From Pseudomonadota bacterium (GTDB lineage: Bacteria; Pseudomonadota; Alphaproteobacteria; Rhizobiales; Hyphomicrobiaceae), in assembly GCA_023426855.1 (NCBI GenBank), contig JAEZBU010000010.1:1-7720 (forward strand): a DNA stretch of 7,720 nt, written 5' to 3'. Position 1 is the stretch's first letter. The number at the start of each line of letters is the position of its first letter. A program made the translations under genes and the position numbers. The notes under the pieces are model-generated. The model saw nothing but the letters and a program-made list of their open reading frames with translations. It was not told the DNA's origin and ran no database searches. This document shows, piece after piece, positions 7,315 through 7,720 of this stretch.

Positions 7315-7329
7315 GCAAGGCGCATGCCA
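7315..7329 (-). promoter_or_regulatory. Sigma-54 (RpoN) promoter of the urt-ure operon
   Basis: On the minus strand this reads TGGCATGCGCCTTGC. It matches the sigma-54 consensus TGGCAYG-N4-TTGC at every fixed position, with GG and GC at the required spacing, and a C before the first T. The only deviation is G in place of A/T just after TTGC. The predicted transcription start is near 7303, giving a leader of about 27 bases that includes the urtA Shine-Dalgarno. Sigma-54 promoters need an enhancer-binding activator; for urea genes the expected one is NtrC, under nitrogen limitation. Activator and use are inferred. Confidence 0.8.
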
Positions 7330-7410
7330 GTTTTCGATGAGCGCTATCGGTTGGCGTCTATGTCTATGAGAGGACAGGATTTTTCGGAGTTCATGCCGGC
7401 CTGTTGAGAT

Positions 7411-7425
7411 GTCGTCCGAGACGAC
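7411..7425. promoter_or_regulatory. Perfect 5-5-5 dyad, candidate activator site
   Basis: GTCGT and ACGAC flank five bases (CCGAG). The centre lies about 115 bases upstream of the transcription start predicted from the sigma-54 promoter, which is where enhancer-binding activators usually bind. It does not match the NtrC consensus, and a 5-bp dyad in GC-rich DNA can arise by chance. Confidence 0.3.
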
Positions 7426-7428
7426 GTA

Positions 7429-7459
7429 CGCTGCTTTCGTGGCTATAAGTTAAGCAGCG
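7429..7459. repeat. Inverted repeat with 8-bp arms and 15-bp spacer
   Basis: CGCTGCTT (7429-7436) is repeated in inverted form as AAGCAGCG (7452-7459). The spacer contains an AT-rich patch (CTATAAGTTA, 7443-7452, whose last base is already in the right arm). The centre is about 141 bases upstream of the predicted sigma-54 start and 26 bases from the neighbouring 5-5-5 dyad. It may be a regulator site. It lies upstream of the predicted start, so it would not be in the urtA leader transcript. Confidence 0.4.
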
Positions 7460-7474
7460 GGCAGCCGGCTGATG

Positions 7475-7495
7475 AAAAAACGGACATGCGGTCCG
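7475..7495 (-). terminator. Small intrinsic terminator-like hairpin
   Basis: On the minus strand CGGAC-CGCAT-GTCCG is followed at once by six T residues. The 5-bp stem is GC-rich with a 5-base loop, and can be extended by two A:T pairs across one T:T mismatch. It lies downstream of the gene fragment at 7687-7720 and upstream of the urtA promoter, so it would keep read-through out of the urt operon. The stem is short, so efficiency may be modest. Confidence 0.5.
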
Positions 7496-7564
7496 ATTGG
7501 CGGAATTTGAGGCAGAAAGCCGCTTGCCGAGATGGGGCATCCGCCGTGGTCGTGATGCCTGAGA

Positions 7565-7606
7565 GTGGGGCGGACAGCCTGAAGGTGCGCCGACAAAACG
7601 CCCCAC
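7565..7606. repeat. Perfect 8-bp GC inverted repeat with 26-bp spacer
   Basis: GTGGGGCG (7565-7572) and CGCCCCAC (7599-7606) are exact inverted copies. No T tract follows on either strand. It could fold as a hairpin in read-through RNA from the gene fragment to the right, or be two half-sites for a regulator. Nothing in the sequence decides between these. Confidence 0.35.
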
Positions 7607-7664
7607 ACCGGCACCATCTGGCCAGTGCGGAGTGCTCATCCGTTTGCTGCGTAGCTGAGCGGCT

Positions 7665-7686
7665 GCCGCCGGCCGCGGCGGGCGGC
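7665..7686 (-). terminator. GC hairpin directly after a stop codon, possible terminator
   Basis: On the minus strand GCCGCC begins right after the TAG at 7689-7687 and pairs with GGCGGC ten bases further on; a shorter alternative pairing exists inside. No T tract follows, so it may stabilise an mRNA 3' end instead of stopping transcription, or be incidental in such GC-rich sequence. Confidence 0.3.
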
Positions 7687-7720
7687 CTACTTGCTCGGCT
7701 GGACCTGGCCGTGGGTCTCC
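7687..7720 (-). CDS. Possible 3' end of an unidentified gene
   Basis: One minus-strand frame reads ETHGQVQPSK and then the stop codon TAG at 7689-7687. A polar end with Lys before the stop, followed immediately by a GC hairpin and later by a T6 terminator-like hairpin, is what the end of a gene would look like. Only ten codons are visible, which is too little to name a family or to exclude chance. If real, it is a gene on the same strand upstream of urtA and transcribed separately from it. Confidence 0.35.
   Translation of the reverse strand, partial: ETHGQVQPSK

Larger units (their letters stand above)
7277..7686. other. Intergenic region upstream of urtA, regulatory
   Basis: About 410 bp without a convincing gene. 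Going in the direction of transcription it holds a GC hairpin directly after the preceding stop codon (7665-7686), an 8-bp inverted repeat (7565-7606), a terminator-like hairpin (7475-7495), two dyads at 7429-7459 and 7411-7425, the sigma-54 promoter (7315-7329) and the urtA ribosome binding site (AAGGAG, about 7284-7289). I found no canonical NtrC dyad (GCAC-N7-GTGC) by eye. The nearest thing, GCAC-N10-GTGC at 7611-7628, has the wrong spacing. No tRNA or riboswitch pattern was recognised. Confidence 0.7.

Noticed and set aside
7277..7318. Longer UrtA starting at a TTG (7318)
   Set aside because: The TTG is part of the sigma-54 -12 box and lies upstream of the predicted transcription start; the ATG at 7276 has a strong Shine-Dalgarno and leads into a clean signal peptide.
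7611..7628. GCAC-N10-GTGC as an NtrC site
   Set aside because: NtrC sites have seven bases between the GCAC and GTGC halves; ten would put the half-sites on different faces, and the position is over 300 bases from the promoter.
7391..7639. An 82-codon minus-strand frame upstream of urtA
   Set aside because: No Shine-Dalgarno before its ATG, no recognisable family, an Arg/Pro/Ser-rich random-looking product, and it contains the T6 hairpin and the dyads of the regulatory region.
1..7720. CRISPR, insertion sequence, tRNA, phage or toxin-antitoxin content
   Set aside because: No repeat-spacer pattern, transposase-like frame, terminal repeats or RNA gene structure was found by eye; every stretch other than 7277-7686 is accounted for by the urt-ure genes and short gaps.

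Overview
The window carries one end of a urea-uptake and urease operon on the minus strand of a GC-rich genome. Read in the direction of transcription (high to low coordinates) the order is urtA, urtB, urtC, urtD, urtE, ureD, ureA, and the start of a hupE/ureJ-type gene that runs off the left edge. High GC, the protein sequences and the ureD-ureA-hupE/ureJ order fit an alphaproteobacterium of the order Hyphomicrobiales, with the Bradyrhizobium/Rhodopseudomonas/Xanthobacter side most likely. This placement is inferred from recognition, not from a database search.

Layout. Positions 7687-7720 hold what may be the last ten codons of an unidentified minus-strand gene. A non-coding stretch of about 410 bp (7277-7686) follows. 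It holds several inverted repeats, a small intrinsic-terminator-like hairpin with a T6 tract (7475-7495), and a very good sigma-54 promoter match (7315-7329) placed just upstream of urtA. From urtA (5984-7276) onward the genes are closely packed. There is a 91-bp gap between urtA and urtB that contains a perfect 9-bp GC hairpin. urtB and urtC overlap by 4 bp (ATGA). urtC and urtD are 9 bp apart, with the Shine-Dalgarno of urtD overlapping the urtC stop. urtD and urtE are 16 bp apart, urtE and ureD overlap, ureD and ureA are 22 bp apart, and ureA and hupE/ureJ are 33 bp apart.

How the genes work together. UrtA binds urea in the periplasm, UrtB and UrtC form the membrane channel, and UrtD and UrtE are the two ATPases. 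Urea taken up is the substrate of urease, whose gamma subunit (UreA) and nickel-insertion scaffold (UreD) are encoded next. The HupE/UreJ-type membrane protein probably supplies nickel. The remaining urease genes (ureB, ureC, ureE, ureF, ureG) are expected just beyond the left edge. The sigma-54 promoter suggests that nitrogen limitation controls the set through NtrC.

The system itself is well known. I see no undescribed system, mobile element, CRISPR array or RNA gene. The points worth a second look are regulatory (the promoter, the dyads upstream of it, the intergenic hairpin) and a few residue-level details.
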